A DNA stretch of 64,000 nt from JBLZUR01 sp048565625 (lineage in GTDB: Bacteria; Pseudomonadota; Alphaproteobacteria; Sphingomonadales; Sphingomonadaceae): NCBI RefSeq assembly GCF_048565625.1, contig NZ_JBLZUR010000002.1, forward strand, positions 1,736,001 to 1,800,000, in the 5' to 3' direction. The notes beneath the pieces were generated by a model that saw nothing but the letters and a program-made list of their open reading frames with translations, was not told the DNA's origin and did not search any database. Shown piece by piece: positions 8,490-18,874 of this stretch; the stretch's first letter is position 1, and each line of letters opens with the position of its first letter. The position numbers and the translations under genes were made by a program.

Positions 8490-9298
8490 CGGAGCGCCCC
8501 CGCGACCAGCTTGTGCAGCTTGGAATGGAGGACGTCGTTGGCGGCGAGGAACTCGTTGCGTTCCATCGCGCGGTCGCCGCCACGGAAGTCGGTGACGAAG
8601 CCGCCCGCCTCCCGCACCAGCAGCACGCCGGCGGCCACGTCCCAGGGCTTCAGGTCGCTTTCCCAGAACGCGTCGAAACGGCCCGCCGCCACCCAGGCGA
8701 GGTCGAGCGCGGCCGAGCCGAAGCGGCGGATGCCCGCGACCTCGGGGGCCACCGCGCCGAAGATGCGGCTCCACTGCGCAAAGTCACCGTGGCCGAGGAA
8801 GGGAATGCCGGTCGCGATCAAAGCATCGGGAAGCTCGCGGCGGGAGGAGACGCGCAGGCGCTGGCTCTGCACCCAGGCCCCCCTGCCCTTTTCCGCCCAG
8901 AAGCTCTCGTCGGTGATCGGCTGGTAGACGATGCCGCTCGTCACCTCCGGCCGGCCACCGGGACGCGGCTCCTCTACCGCGATCGAGATCGCGAAATGGG
9001 GGATGCCGTGGAGGAAGTTGGTCGTGCCGTCGAGCGGATCGATGATCCAGCGCGGCTTGTCGGGATTGCCCTTGATTTCGCCACCCTCCTCAAGAAGGAA
9101 GCCCCAATCGGGCCGCGCCTTTTTCAGCTCCTCGACCAGCGTGTCTTCGCAGCGCTTGTCCGCCATCGACACGAAGTCGGCCGGACCCTTGCGGCTGACC
9201 TGCAGATTCTGGACCTCGCCGAAGTCGCGGCGCAGGCGTGGGGCGGCCTTACGCGCGGCACGCTCCATGACGGTGAGAAGGCCGGAGTGGGATACCAT
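8486..9298 (-). CDS. suhB: Inositol-1-monophosphatase family protein
   Basis: Mg2+-dependent phosphatase of the IMPase/SuhB family, 270 residues. The metal-binding motifs are present: EEGGE near residue 70, DPLDGTTNFLHGIPHFA near 88, and the C-terminal WDVAAGVLLVREAGG. The substrate could be inositol phosphate or a related sugar phosphate; sequence alone does not decide. The start is the ATG at 9298, which has AGGAG six nucleotides upstream; a TTG two codons further upstream is less likely. It overlaps trmFO tail to tail by 4 nt. Confidence 0.92.
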   Translation of the reverse strand: MVSHSGLLTVMERAARKAAPRLRRDFGEVQNLQVSRKGPADFVSMADKRCEDTLVEELKKARPDWGFLLEEGGEIKGNPDKPRWIIDPLDGTTNFLHGIPHFAISIAVEEPRPGGRPEVTSGIVYQPITDESFWAEKGRGAWVQSQRLRVSSRRELPDALIATGIPFLGHGDFAQWSRIFGAVAPEVAGIRRFGSAALDLAWVAAGRFDAFWESDLKPWDVAAGVLLVREAGGFVTDFRGGDRAMERNEFLAANDVLHSKLHKLVAGALR

Positions 9299-9412
9299 GT
9301 TCAACTCCTCCCCTCCCGCTGTGCGGGACAGGCTTGAGGGTGTTTACCGCAACAGCCGCGAGCAAAGCCCGCGCCGTCGGTCGAGCTACGCTCGCCGGCC
9401 GGACCCGGCGGG

Positions 9413-9449
9413 TCGGGCAAATAGCACAGCTATTTGTCTCGCCCGCTCG
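9413..9449 (-). other. Imperfect hairpin between efp and suhB
   Basis: An inverted repeat with GGGC and AAATAG on one side and CTATTT and GCCC on the other, with a small bulge, lies just after the efp stop on the minus strand. It could attenuate or end efp transcription before suhB, but there is no clean T-run. Confidence 0.35.
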
Positions 9450-9452
9450 GTC

Positions 9453-10016
9453 TCAGTCCGCGCGACGGACGTAGGTCTGCTCGTAGACGTCCACGACGAT
9501 GCGGGTGCCGCTGCCGATATGTGGCGGGACCATGACGCGGACGCCGTTGTCGAGCATGGCGGGCTTGTAGCTGGAGGAGGCGGTCTGGCCCTTCACCACC
9601 GCGTCGGCCTCGACGATCGTCGCCTCGACGGTGTCGGGCAGCTGCACGCTGATCGGCTCCTCGTCATACAGCTCCATCACCACGTCCATGCCGTCCTGCA
9701 GGAAGGCGGCAGCGTCGCCGAGCAGGTCGCGCGGAAGCGTCGTCTGGTCGTAGGTGTCCTTGTCCATGAAGGTCAGCGTCTCGCCATCCGCGAACAGGAA
9801 CTGGAAGTCCTTGGTGTCGAGGCGGACGCGCTCGACCGTCTCGGCGGAGCGGAAGCGGACGTTGTTCTTGCGGCCGTCGCGCAGGTTCTTCATTTCGACC
9901 TGCATGTAGGCGCCGCCCTTGCCCGGCTGCGTATGCTGGATCTTCACCGCGCGCCAGATGCCGCCTTCATATTCGATGATGTTGCCGGGACGGATGTCCA
10001 CGCCGCTGATCTTCAT
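9453..10016 (-). CDS. efp: Elongation factor P
   Basis: Translation factor of 187 residues that enters the ribosomal E/P site and relieves stalling at polyproline. It has the three-domain EF-P layout: N-terminal KOW-like domain with HTQPGKGGAYMQVEMKNL, where Lys33 is at the tip that is often modified; then two OB-like domains (FLFADGETLTFMDKDTYDQ; VPPHIGSGTRIVVDVYEQTY). The frame extends to 10079, but the ATG at 10016 gives the standard start MKISGVDIRPGN. No modification enzyme gene is visible nearby. Confidence 0.96.
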   Translation of the reverse strand: MKISGVDIRPGNIIEYEGGIWRAVKIQHTQPGKGGAYMQVEMKNLRDGRKNNVRFRSAETVERVRLDTKDFQFLFADGETLTFMDKDTYDQTTLPRDLLGDAAAFLQDGMDVVMELYDEEPISVQLPDTVEATIVEADAVVKGQTASSSYKPAMLDNGVRVMVPPHIGSGTRIVVDVYEQTYVRRAD

Positions 10017-10080
10017 GGGTGTCTCACGATGATGGAAAGAGCCGCTCGCGCCTTTAGCGGCCAGCGGGCATGGCGGCAAG

Positions 10081-10650
10081 TCAGCCGGCGAGAAGCGGGT
10101 ACGGGTTCACCGCCGTTCCCTGATGCCACTTCTCTCCGGGGGCCATGCGCTTGACCTCGAAGTGGAGGTGCGGGGCGGTGGGATCGGCATCCCCGGTCGA
10201 GCCGACGGTGCCGATGATCTCGCCCTGGGCGATTGCCCGCCCTTCGTGGAGGCCGTCAGCATAGCTGTCGAGATGGGCGTAGTAGTAGACGGTGCCGCCG
10301 TCGCCCGAGCGGATGTAGACGGTGTGGCCGCCGTTCTCGCTCTCGAAGATCTTCTCCACCTTGCCCGCCGCCGCCGCCAGCACCGGCGTGCCGCGCGGGG
10401 CCATGATGTCCTGCGCGCCGTGGCTGCGCGTGCCGCCGCCCCGCGCCTCGTTGAAGCTGTCGTAGAGACTTTCCGGCTTAACGCCGGCGACGGGGATGAC
10501 GAGCTTGCCGGGCGCGCTTGCGGTTGCCTGCGGAGCGGGCGCCGGGCCGACATCCGTCCTGACCGGCGACCAGCCGCAGCGGGAAAGCAGCAGGAAGCCG
10601 CCGACCACCACGACGAAGAAGGCGAGCAGCCAGCAGCCGAGGCGGTTCAT
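10081..10650 (-). CDS. M23 family metallopeptidase (LytM-type)
   Basis: Predicted membrane-anchored or secreted peptidoglycan endopeptidase, 189 residues. An N-terminal hydrophobic segment (about residues 4-24, rich in Val/Phe/Leu) is followed by a short linker and a LytM domain. The zinc ligands are intact: SHGAQDIMAPRG supplies His and Asp, and APHLHFEVK supplies the HxH. It should therefore be catalytically active, unlike the degenerate homologue at 23820-24812. Only 3 nt separate it from the upstream L,D-transpeptidase gene, so the pair forms a cell-wall operon. Confidence 0.9.
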   Translation of the reverse strand: MNRLGCWLLAFFVVVVGGFLLLSRCGWSPVRTDVGPAPAPQATASAPGKLVIPVAGVKPESLYDSFNEARGGGTRSHGAQDIMAPRGTPVLAAAAGKVEKIFESENGGHTVYIRSGDGGTVYYYAHLDSYADGLHEGRAIAQGEIIGTVGSTGDADPTAPHLHFEVKRMAPGEKWHQGTAVNPYPLLAG

Positions 10651-10653
10651 TCC

Positions 10654-11631
10654 CTACTCCTGGAAGATGGCGGGCGTGCCGGGCTTGACCATCAGCGACA
10701 GGCGCGCCGCGTCCCAGTTCGCCAGCCGGATGCAGCCATGGCTCTCCGTTCGGCCGATCTTCTCCGGGTTCGGCGTGCCGTGGATGCCGTAATGCTCCTT
10801 CGAGAGGTCGAGCCAGACGACCCCGACGGGGCTGTTCGGGCCGGCGGGAAGCTTGGCCTTTTCGTCGCTGGACTTCGCGTCCCAGAACAGGTCCGGATTG
10901 TAGTGGAAGGTGGGGTTGTAAGACGCGCCCTTGATCGTCCAGCTGCCGATCGGCAGCGGATCATGCTCGCTGCCCATGGTGGCGGGGAACTGGGCGACGA
11001 GCTTGCCGCCCTTGCCGTAGACCTTCAGCACGCCTTCGGATTTGTCGACCACGACCTTCTCCGCCTCGGGCTGGCTGGCGCTGACATTGAGCGAGGAGAG
11101 CGTCGCCTTCCAATCGTCCTTCAGCTTGGCATCGTAGGCGCGGGAAGCGGGCAGGACGTTGGGGAAGTTGACCACGGCGCCGGCGCGAAGGCGCGTGCCG
11201 GCCGGGTTGAGCGCGGCAAGGGTCGCGGGTGTGGTGTGGAAGCGTTCGGCCAGCTTCTCTGAGAGAGCCGCATAGCCGAGGCTCGACATCTTCGCCTGAT
11301 CGGCCGGCTCCTTCGGCACCGGCGCGAAGGGACCTGCGGCGTCGGCCTTGCCGATGGCGATGCGGCGGGTGGCGGGGAACGGCTTGTTCGCGCCGAGGGC
11401 ATTCAGCGTCGCGGCATCTGGTTTGCCCGTCACGGAGAGGCCGCGCGCCTCCTGAAACCCGCGCAACGCGGCGGTGAGCGACTGGCCTCCCTTGCCGTCG
11501 ATCACGCCCGGCGCGAAGCCGGCGCGGTCGAGCAGGACCTGCACCTTCAGGAGCTTGAGGTCCACGGCGGCACTGGCGATTGCAGGGCTGGTCAGCGCGA
11601 TCGCGGCGGCGAGGTACAGGCTACGCTTCAA
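10654..11631 (-). CDS. L,D-transpeptidase with peptidoglycan-binding domain
   Basis: Periplasmic YkuD-family enzyme of 325 residues that forms 3-3 crosslinks in peptidoglycan or attaches proteins to it. The signal peptide is residues 1-21 (cleavage near IASAA). A PG_binding_1-like domain covers about residues 25-80 (LLDRAGFAPGVIDGKGG). The catalytic domain lies at about 190-325 with HYGIHGTPNPEKIGRTESHG and the nucleophile Cys300 in HGCIRL. It is followed after 3 nt by the M23 peptidase, which suggests joint remodelling of the wall. Confidence 0.92.
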   Translation of the reverse strand: MKRSLYLAAAIALTSPAIASAAVDLKLLKVQVLLDRAGFAPGVIDGKGGQSLTAALRGFQEARGLSVTGKPDAATLNALGANKPFPATRRIAIGKADAAGPFAPVPKEPADQAKMSSLGYAALSEKLAERFHTTPATLAALNPAGTRLRAGAVVNFPNVLPASRAYDAKLKDDWKATLSSLNVSASQPEAEKVVVDKSEGVLKVYGKGGKLVAQFPATMGSEHDPLPIGSWTIKGASYNPTFHYNPDLFWDAKSSDEKAKLPAGPNSPVGVVWLDLSKEHYGIHGTPNPEKIGRTESHGCIRLANWDAARLSLMVKPGTPAIFQE

Positions 11632-11700
11632 CGGCTCTCTCCCAAGTTCAGGAGAATGGAACGCCGGAGGAACGGTTGGGGTCCTGCGCGTTGATGGGTG

Positions 11701-12441
11701 ATGATCGCGAGAGGCGAAATCCGCATCGGTTGCTCAGGCTGGATCTACCCGCACTGGCGCGGTCGCTTCTATCCGGCCGACCTGCCGCAGCGCTGCTGGT
11801 TCGACCATTACGCCCGCCATTTCGACACGGTCGAGATCAACAACAGCTTCTATCGCCTGCCGAAGCTGGAGACCTTCGCCAAGTGGCGCGACCTGGCGCC
11901 GGAGGGGTTCCGCTACGCGGTGAAGGCGAATCGGTTTCTTACCCAGGCGAAGAAGCTGAAGGACTGCGCCGAGCCGCTGGAGCGCAACCTGACGCCGGTG
12001 CGGGCGCTCGGCGATGCGCTCGGGCCGGTCCTGTACCAGCTTCCGCCGCGGTTCCGCGCCAACCTTGAGCGGCTCGAGTCCTTCCTGATGCTGCTGCCGC
12101 GCGATATGACCCATGTCTTCGAGTTCCGCGAGCAGAGCTGGATGGATCCGACGGTGCTGGCGCTTCTCGAACGATACGGTGCCGGATTCTGCACCCATGA
12201 CATGCCCGGGCTGGACGTGCCGCGCTGGACCTCCGGCACGGTGGCCTACGTCAGGTTTCATGGGGCGGCAGGGAAGTATCACGGGCGGTACGGTCAGCCG
12301 GCTCTGCAGGATTGGGCCGAATGGATGGAAGCTCAAGCGAGGACCGGGCGGACGGTCTGGGCCTATTTCAACAACGATGTCGAGGGGCAGGCGATCGAGG
12401 ACGCGCTGGTGCTCAAGCGACTACTCGGTCTCGGCGAATAG
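11701..12441 (+). CDS. DUF72 family protein (YecE-like)
   Basis: A 246-residue protein with the TIM-barrel-like DUF72 fold. Conserved pieces are IRIGCSGWIYPHWRGRFYP at the N-terminus, FDTVEINNSFYRLP, EGFRYAVKANRFLTQAKKL, VFEFREQSW, and the C-terminal WAYFNNDVEG. The biochemical role is not established. A GTG lies one codon upstream of the ATG I chose; neither has a strong ribosome binding site. Its 3' end overlaps the convergent thiE gene by 21 nt. Confidence 0.9.
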   Translation: MIARGEIRIGCSGWIYPHWRGRFYPADLPQRCWFDHYARHFDTVEINNSFYRLPKLETFAKWRDLAPEGFRYAVKANRFLTQAKKLKDCAEPLERNLTPVRALGDALGPVLYQLPPRFRANLERLESFLMLLPRDMTHVFEFREQSWMDPTVLALLERYGAGFCTHDMPGLDVPRWTSGTVAYVRFHGAAGKYHGRYGQPALQDWAEWMEAQARTGRTVWAYFNNDVEGQAIEDALVLKRLLGLGE

Positions 12442-13116
12442 GCGGGTGAACTTGTCCACCGCACTCGCCGGCCCTTCCGGATCGCTCCACACCCCACCGC
12501 AGACCGCCAGGAAGTCGGCACCGGCGTCGATCAGCGGGCGAGCGTTGGCGGGGGTGATGCCGCCGATCGCGACGCAAGGCACCTCGAAGATCGTCGACCA
12601 CCAGGATAGGATCGACGGATCGGGATGGTGCTCCACCTCCTTGGTGGTGGTCGGGTAGAAGGAGCCGAAGGCGACGTAGTCGGCCCCCGCCTCGCCCGCC
12701 TCCATCGCCAGGTGGCGGCTGTCATGACAGGTGACGCCGATCTGCACGCTCGGGCCAAGGATGCGGCGCGCATCCGTCGCGTCACCATCGCTCTGGCCGA
12801 GATGGACGCCGTCGGCGCGGAGGCGCTTGGCGAGCGAGACCGAGTCGTTGACGATGAAGGCGACGTCCTGCTGCGCGCAGAGCCGCTGGATCGGATCGGC
12901 CGCCCGCGCGATCGCATGTTCGTCGATGCCCTTCAGCCGGAGCTGGAAGGCGGCGACCGGCCCGCCCTCGAACGCGGCGGCGAGGCGATCGACGAAGCCG
13001 TCATCGATGGATGGCGGCGAGATCAGGTAGAGCTGGCACGGGTCACGCGGTTGCGCCTCGAAACGGTCGGCGAAGCCGGGATCGAGGTTCAGCGCGTCGT
13101 CGAACATGCCCTGCAT
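12421..13116 (-). CDS. thiE: Thiamine-phosphate synthase
   Basis: TIM-barrel enzyme that joins the pyrimidine pyrophosphate HMP-PP with thiazole phosphate to give thiamine phosphate. It has 231 residues. Seen: QLRLKGID, VAFIVNDSVSLAKRLRADGV, HLGQSDGDATDARRILG, IGVTCHD, YVAFGSFYPTTTK and the phosphate-binding VAIGGITPANARPLIDAGAD. It stands alone; other thi genes are not in the window, and the 74 nt upstream are too short for a TPP riboswitch. It overlaps the DUF72 gene tail to tail by 21 nt. Some members of this family act in other pathways, but the motifs fit ThiE well. Confidence 0.88.
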   Translation of the reverse strand: MQGMFDDALNLDPGFADRFEAQPRDPCQLYLISPPSIDDGFVDRLAAAFEGGPVAAFQLRLKGIDEHAIARAADPIQRLCAQQDVAFIVNDSVSLAKRLRADGVHLGQSDGDATDARRILGPSVQIGVTCHDSRHLAMEAGEAGADYVAFGSFYPTTTKEVEHHPDPSILSWWSTIFEVPCVAIGGITPANARPLIDAGADFLAVCGGVWSDPEGPASAVDKFTRLFAETE

Positions 13117-13156
13117 GGGATACCCTTACCGCAGGACACGGCCGGAGAGAACAGGC

Positions 13157-13183
13157 GGCGGGAGCGGATCGGCCGCTCCCGCC
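13157..13183 (-). terminator. Terminator-like hairpin downstream of fda
   Basis: Perfect 11-bp stem (arms GGCGGGAGCGG and CCGCTCCCGCC, loop ATCGG) starting 8 nt past the fda stop. On the minus strand it is followed by TGTTCTCT, only partly T-rich, so termination may be weak. Confidence 0.55.
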
Positions 13184-13190
13184 CCTCAAT

Positions 13191-14090
13191 TCACGCCGCG
13201 ACCTTGTTGACCGAGCCGTCGTAGATCTGGTCGATCGCGCCGCCGAGCGACGTGTCGAACTCCTCGTCGGACATCTGGTGGCGGAGGTCTTCGAGGAGCG
13301 CGCGACTGAAGCTGGCGATGATGCCGCGGTTCTTGGCGAGTTCGGCGCACGCCTCCGGACGGGCGAAGCCGCCGGAGAGCGCGACGACGCGGAGCACGCG
13401 CGGGTGATCGACCAGGCTGTCATAGAGGCCGGGCTTTTCCGGCAGCGACAGCTTCAGCATCACCTTCTCGGTGCCGGGCATCGCGTCGAGCGCCTTGGTC
13501 AGCTCCTCCAGCAGGATCTGGTCGGCGGCGGCGCGCTCCGGGCTCTTGATGTTGATCTCGGGCTCCAGGATCGGCACGAGACCGGCGGCGAGGACCTGCA
13601 GGCCGATTTCGACCTGCTGCTTCACGACAGCGGCGATGCCCTCGCGATTGGCGAGGTTGATGACCGAACGCTCCTTGGTGCCGAACACGCCCAGGCCCTT
13701 GGCGCGGGCGAGGAGCGCGTCGAGGCCGGGGATCGGCTTCATCAGCTGGACGCCGTTCGCCTCGTCCTCAAGGCCCTTGTCGATCTTGATATAGGGGACG
13801 ACGCCGCGATCGTGCAGCGCCTGAGGCACCGGCTTGCCGCCGGCCTGGCCGTCCATCGTGCGCTCGAACAGGATCGCGCCGACCACCTTGTCGCCGGAGA
13901 AGGCGGGCGAGGTGATGATACGGCTGCGCATGTCGTGGATCAGGCCGAACATCTCCTCGTCATTCGAATAGGCGTCCGCCTCGATTCCATAGCCCTTGAG
14001 CGCCTTGGGCGTGGACCCGCCGCTCTGGTCGAGCGCCGCGATGAAGCCTTTGCCGGTCGCGGCCTTTTCCAACATCTCGTTGAACTGCAT
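13191..14090 (-). CDS. fda: Class I fructose-bisphosphate aldolase
   Basis: Schiff-base (metal-independent) aldolase splitting fructose 1,6-bisphosphate to triose phosphates. It has 299 residues and closely matches the bacterial Fda type: GKGFIAALDQSGGSTPKALK, FGLIHDMRSRIITSPAF, DKGLEDEANGVQLMKPI, VPILEPEINIKSPE, VLRVVALSGGFARPEA and IASFSRALLEDLRHQMS. The ATG at 14090 has GGAGG six nucleotides upstream, so I prefer it to the upstream ATG at 14114. It sits 135 nt downstream of pgk in the same direction, a glycolytic pair; gap is not adjacent. Confidence 0.94.
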   Translation of the reverse strand: MQFNEMLEKAATGKGFIAALDQSGGSTPKALKGYGIEADAYSNDEEMFGLIHDMRSRIITSPAFSGDKVVGAILFERTMDGQAGGKPVPQALHDRGVVPYIKIDKGLEDEANGVQLMKPIPGLDALLARAKGLGVFGTKERSVINLANREGIAAVVKQQVEIGLQVLAAGLVPILEPEINIKSPERAAADQILLEELTKALDAMPGTEKVMLKLSLPEKPGLYDSLVDHPRVLRVVALSGGFARPEACAELAKNRGIIASFSRALLEDLRHQMSDEEFDTSLGGAIDQIYDGSVNKVAA

Positions 14091-14225
14091 TCTTTCCCTC
14101 CGTTGATCAGCCATCCGGGTTTCCCGCCCCTTCCGGCTTCAAAGATCGTTTCCCGACGGACTTGTTAGCGAGCGAGTCGCGGCTGCACAACGGAATGGTG
14201 CAGGTGCGAAGAAGGCGTGCGGTCC

Positions 14226-15407
14226 TCAGACCTGCAGCGCCTTTACGCCGGGCAGTTCCTTGCCCTCCATCCATTCCAGGAAGGCGCCGCCGGCGGTGGA
14301 GACAAAGGTGAAGTTGTCGGCCACGCCGGCATGGTTCAGCGCCGCCACCGTGTCGCCGCCGCCCGCAACCGAGGTGAGGCTGCCGTCTTGGGTCAGCGCC
14401 GCCGCCGTCTTGGCGAGGGCGACGGTCGCGGCGTCGAAGGGCGTCAGCTCAAACGCGCCGAGCGGGCCGTTCCAGACGAGGGTCTTGCAGGTCTTCAGCG
14501 CATCGCCGAGCGCCTCGACCGCGGCCGGGCCGACATCGAGGATCATCTCGTCGGCGGCGACGTCATGGACGTTGACGGTGCGGGTCGGCGGGTTGGCCTT
14601 GAACTCCTTGGCGACGACCACGTCATAGGGCAGGTGGACGGTGCAGTCCGCCCTGTCCGCCGCTTCGAGGATCGAGAGCGCGGTGTCCTTCAGGTCGTGT
14701 TCGCAGAGCGACTTGCCGACATCGACGCCACGCGCGGCGAGGAAGGTGTTGGCCATGCCGCCGCCGATGATGAGGTGATCGACCTTGGTGACGAGGTGGG
14801 TCAGCACGTCGAGCTTGCTGGAGACCTTCGCCCCGCCGACCACCGCCGCGACCGGGTGTTCGGGCGCGCCGAGCGCTTTTTCGAGCGCCTTCAGCTCCGC
14901 CTCCATCGAGCGGCCGGCGTATGCCGGGAGCTTATGGGCGAGCCCCTCCGTCGAGGCATGGGCGCGGTGGGCGGCGGAGAAGGCGTCGTTGACGTAGATG
15001 TCGCCGAGCTTGGCGAAGCGATCGATCGTCGCGGGGTCGTTCTTCTCCTCGCCGCCGAAGAAGCGGGTGTTTTCGAGAACGGCGATGTCGCCGGGCTGGA
15101 GCGTGGCGACGGCGGCCTCATCCCCTTCCCAATCGATATACCGGACCTCGCGGCCGAGGACGGCGGCGAAGGGCTGGGTAATCTGGGCGAGCGAGAATTC
15201 CGGAGCGGGCACCTTCGGCCGGCCGAAATGGGCGAGGACGAGGACGATCGCGCCCTTGTCCGCGAGTTCGAGGACGGTCGGCATCGCGGCGCGCAGGCGG
15301 GTGTCGTCGGTCACCTTCGCGCCGTCCATCGGCACGTTCAGGTCCTCGCGCACCAGCACGCGCTTGCCGGTGATGTCGCCGAGATCGTCGAGCGTGCGGA
15401 ATGCCAT
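14226..15407 (-). CDS. pgk: Phosphoglycerate kinase
   Basis: Glycolytic enzyme interconverting 1,3-bisphosphoglycerate and 3-phosphoglycerate with ATP formation. It has 393 residues, the normal length. N-domain: KRVLVREDLNVPMDG and VLVLAHFGRPK; hinge region: VVGGAKVSSKLDVL; C-domain: LVWNGPLGAFE and the nucleotide-binding SVAGGGDTVAAL. The N-terminus MAFRTLDDLGDITGK is typical for alphaproteobacteria. It precedes fda in the same direction and lies 81 nt downstream of the dnaJ stop. Confidence 0.97.
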   Translation of the reverse strand: MAFRTLDDLGDITGKRVLVREDLNVPMDGAKVTDDTRLRAAMPTVLELADKGAIVLVLAHFGRPKVPAPEFSLAQITQPFAAVLGREVRYIDWEGDEAAVATLQPGDIAVLENTRFFGGEEKNDPATIDRFAKLGDIYVNDAFSAAHRAHASTEGLAHKLPAYAGRSMEAELKALEKALGAPEHPVAAVVGGAKVSSKLDVLTHLVTKVDHLIIGGGMANTFLAARGVDVGKSLCEHDLKDTALSILEAADRADCTVHLPYDVVVAKEFKANPPTRTVNVHDVAADEMILDVGPAAVEALGDALKTCKTLVWNGPLGAFELTPFDAATVALAKTAAALTQDGSLTSVAGGGDTVAALNHAGVADNFTFVSTAGGAFLEWMEGKELPGVKALQV

Positions 15408-15488
15408 GAAGTCTCCCCCTGTGTTGCGGTGCGGAAAGCTAATGGCGGGGGCGGAGACGGGAGTCGAGGGGGAGAGAGCGCGGAACGG

Positions 15489-16604
15489 TCACTCCGCGCC
15501 GAAGACACCCTTCAGCTTGGAGAAGAAGCCGGCCGATTGCGGGCATTCCTCGCCGGTTTCGGTGGCGCGGAATTCCTCCAGCAGTTCCTTCTGGCGGGCA
15601 GACAGCTTGGTGGGGGTTTCCACCTCGACCTGGATGACCAAGTCGCCGGTGCCGCGTCCGTTCAGGACCGGCATGCCAGCACCACGCTGGCGGAGCTGCT
15701 TGCCCGACTGGATGCCGGGCGGGATGCGGATGGCGTGGGTCTCGCCGTCGAGGCCGGGAACCTCGATCTCGCCGCCGAGCGCCGCCGTGGTGAAGCTGAT
15801 CGGTGCGCGGGCGAAGAGTGTCGTGCCGTCGCGTTCGAAAAGTCCGTGCCGTTTGACATGGAGGAAGATGTAGAGATCGCCCGGAGGCGCACCGCGCGCG
15901 CCCGCCTCGCCCTCACCCGACAGGCGGATGCGGGTGCCTTCGTCGACGCCGGCGGGAATGCGGACGTCGAGCGTCTTTTCCTTGTCGACCCGGCCCGCGC
16001 CCCGGCATTCGGCGCATGGGTCGGAGATGACCTGCCCCGCACCGTGGCAGGACGGACAGGCCCGTTCCACCACGAAGAAGCCCTGCTGCGCGCGGACCTT
16101 GCCGTGGCCGGCGCAGGTGGTGCAGGTCTTCGCACCGGTGCCGGGCTTCGCGCCCGAACCGTCGCAGGCTTCGCACTGCGCGGCGACATCGACGGTGATC
16201 GTCGCCTGCTTGCCGTGGAACGCATCCTCCAGCGTGATTTCGAGGTCGTAGCGGAGGTCCGCGCCGCGACGCTGCTGCTGACGCCCGCCGCCACGACCGC
16301 CGCCCATGAACTCGCCGAAGATGTTCTCGAAGATGTCCGAAAAGCCTTCGAACCCCTGCTGGCCACCGCCGCCGCCATTCTGGAACGCGGCCTTGCCATG
16401 GCGGTCGTAGAGCGCGCGCTTCTGCGGGTCCTTCAGGCAGTCATAGGCTTCGCTGATCGCCTTGAACCGCGCCTCGGAGTCCGCGCAGCCGGGGTTCTTG
16501 TCCGGGTGCCAGCGCATGGCGAGGCGACGGTAGGACGACTTGATCGTCTTCTCGTCGGCGGTCCGCTCGACCTCCAGCAGCTCGTAATAGTCGGTGTCCA
16601 ACAT
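15489..16604 (-). CDS. dnaJ: Chaperone DnaJ
   Basis: Hsp40 co-chaperone that stimulates DnaK ATPase and delivers unfolded clients. It has 371 residues. The J domain (1-70) has the HPD motif in RWHPDKNPG; a Gly/Phe-rich linker follows (about 75-115). The zinc-finger region has four CxxCxGxG units, CEACDGSG, CTTCAGHG, CPSCHGAG and CAECRGAG; then comes the substrate-binding C-terminal domain. It lies downstream of dnaK in the same direction, 148 nt apart, with a dispersed repeat between them, and is probably expressed from the dnaK heat-shock promoter. Confidence 0.97.
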   Translation of the reverse strand: MLDTDYYELLEVERTADEKTIKSSYRRLAMRWHPDKNPGCADSEARFKAISEAYDCLKDPQKRALYDRHGKAAFQNGGGGGQQGFEGFSDIFENIFGEFMGGGRGGGRQQQRRGADLRYDLEITLEDAFHGKQATITVDVAAQCEACDGSGAKPGTGAKTCTTCAGHGKVRAQQGFFVVERACPSCHGAGQVISDPCAECRGAGRVDKEKTLDVRIPAGVDEGTRIRLSGEGEAGARGAPPGDLYIFLHVKRHGLFERDGTTLFARAPISFTTAALGGEIEVPGLDGETHAIRIPPGIQSGKQLRQRGAGMPVLNGRGTGDLVIQVEVETPTKLSARQKELLEEFRATETGEECPQSAGFFSKLKGVFGAE

Positions 16605-16666
16605 CAGCCCCCCGGCCGGTCAAAGGTAACGAAGGTAGCCATACGTACCGCGCGGAAGCACCCCTT

Positions 16667-16734
16667 GCCGTCATGCCAGCGGAGGCTGGCATCGCTCTGA
16701 TCGTAGCGACCCCAGCCTTCGCTGGGGTGACGGC
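16667..16734. repeat. Dispersed palindrome in the dnaK-dnaJ intergenic region
   Basis: Compound inverted repeat with outer arms GCCGTCA and TGACGGC enclosing two smaller hairpins, TGCCAGCGGAGGCTGGCA and ACCCCAGCCTTCGCTGGGGT. This CCAGC-G/CTGG pattern is a common dispersed intergenic repeat in sphingomonads. Lying between co-directional chaperone genes it could influence the dnaK/dnaJ ratio. Confidence 0.7.
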
Positions 16735-16752
16735 CAAAGGTGTGCATCAAAG

Positions 16753-18660
<1,908 letters not shown>

Positions 18661-18752
18661 TCTTGTCCTCTTTCACCCCAAAAAGCAGTGAACCCGCGGA
18701 CCCTCCTCGAAACCCAAGCAAGGGCCGGTCGGGCGGTTCGTTACGCCGGGCG

Positions 18753-18780
18753 ATATAGGAGCGCTTTCGGGAGCGACAAG
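18753..18780 (-). promoter_or_regulatory. Sigma-32 (heat-shock) promoter of dnaK
   Basis: On the minus strand CTTGTC at 18780-18775 is followed, 17 nt after the CTTG core, by CCTATAT at 18759-18753. This fits the alphaproteobacterial sigma-32 consensus as I know it (CTTG, 16-17 nt, CYTATNT). It would give a dnaK leader of about 85 nt. No CIRCE element (the HrcA operator) is visible in the leader. Confidence 0.8.
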
Positions 18781-18874
18781 AACCTGTTTCGCTGCGGGAA
18801 CTTCGCCGGGACAAAGCCGCGCTTGCGCTCTGTCGTGACCGCGCCCTATGCAGCGCCGTCCGGTGGAGATTAAG

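Noticed and set aside
12421..13224. Plus-strand ORFs opposite thiE
   Set aside because: They are antisense to a gene with full ThiE motifs.
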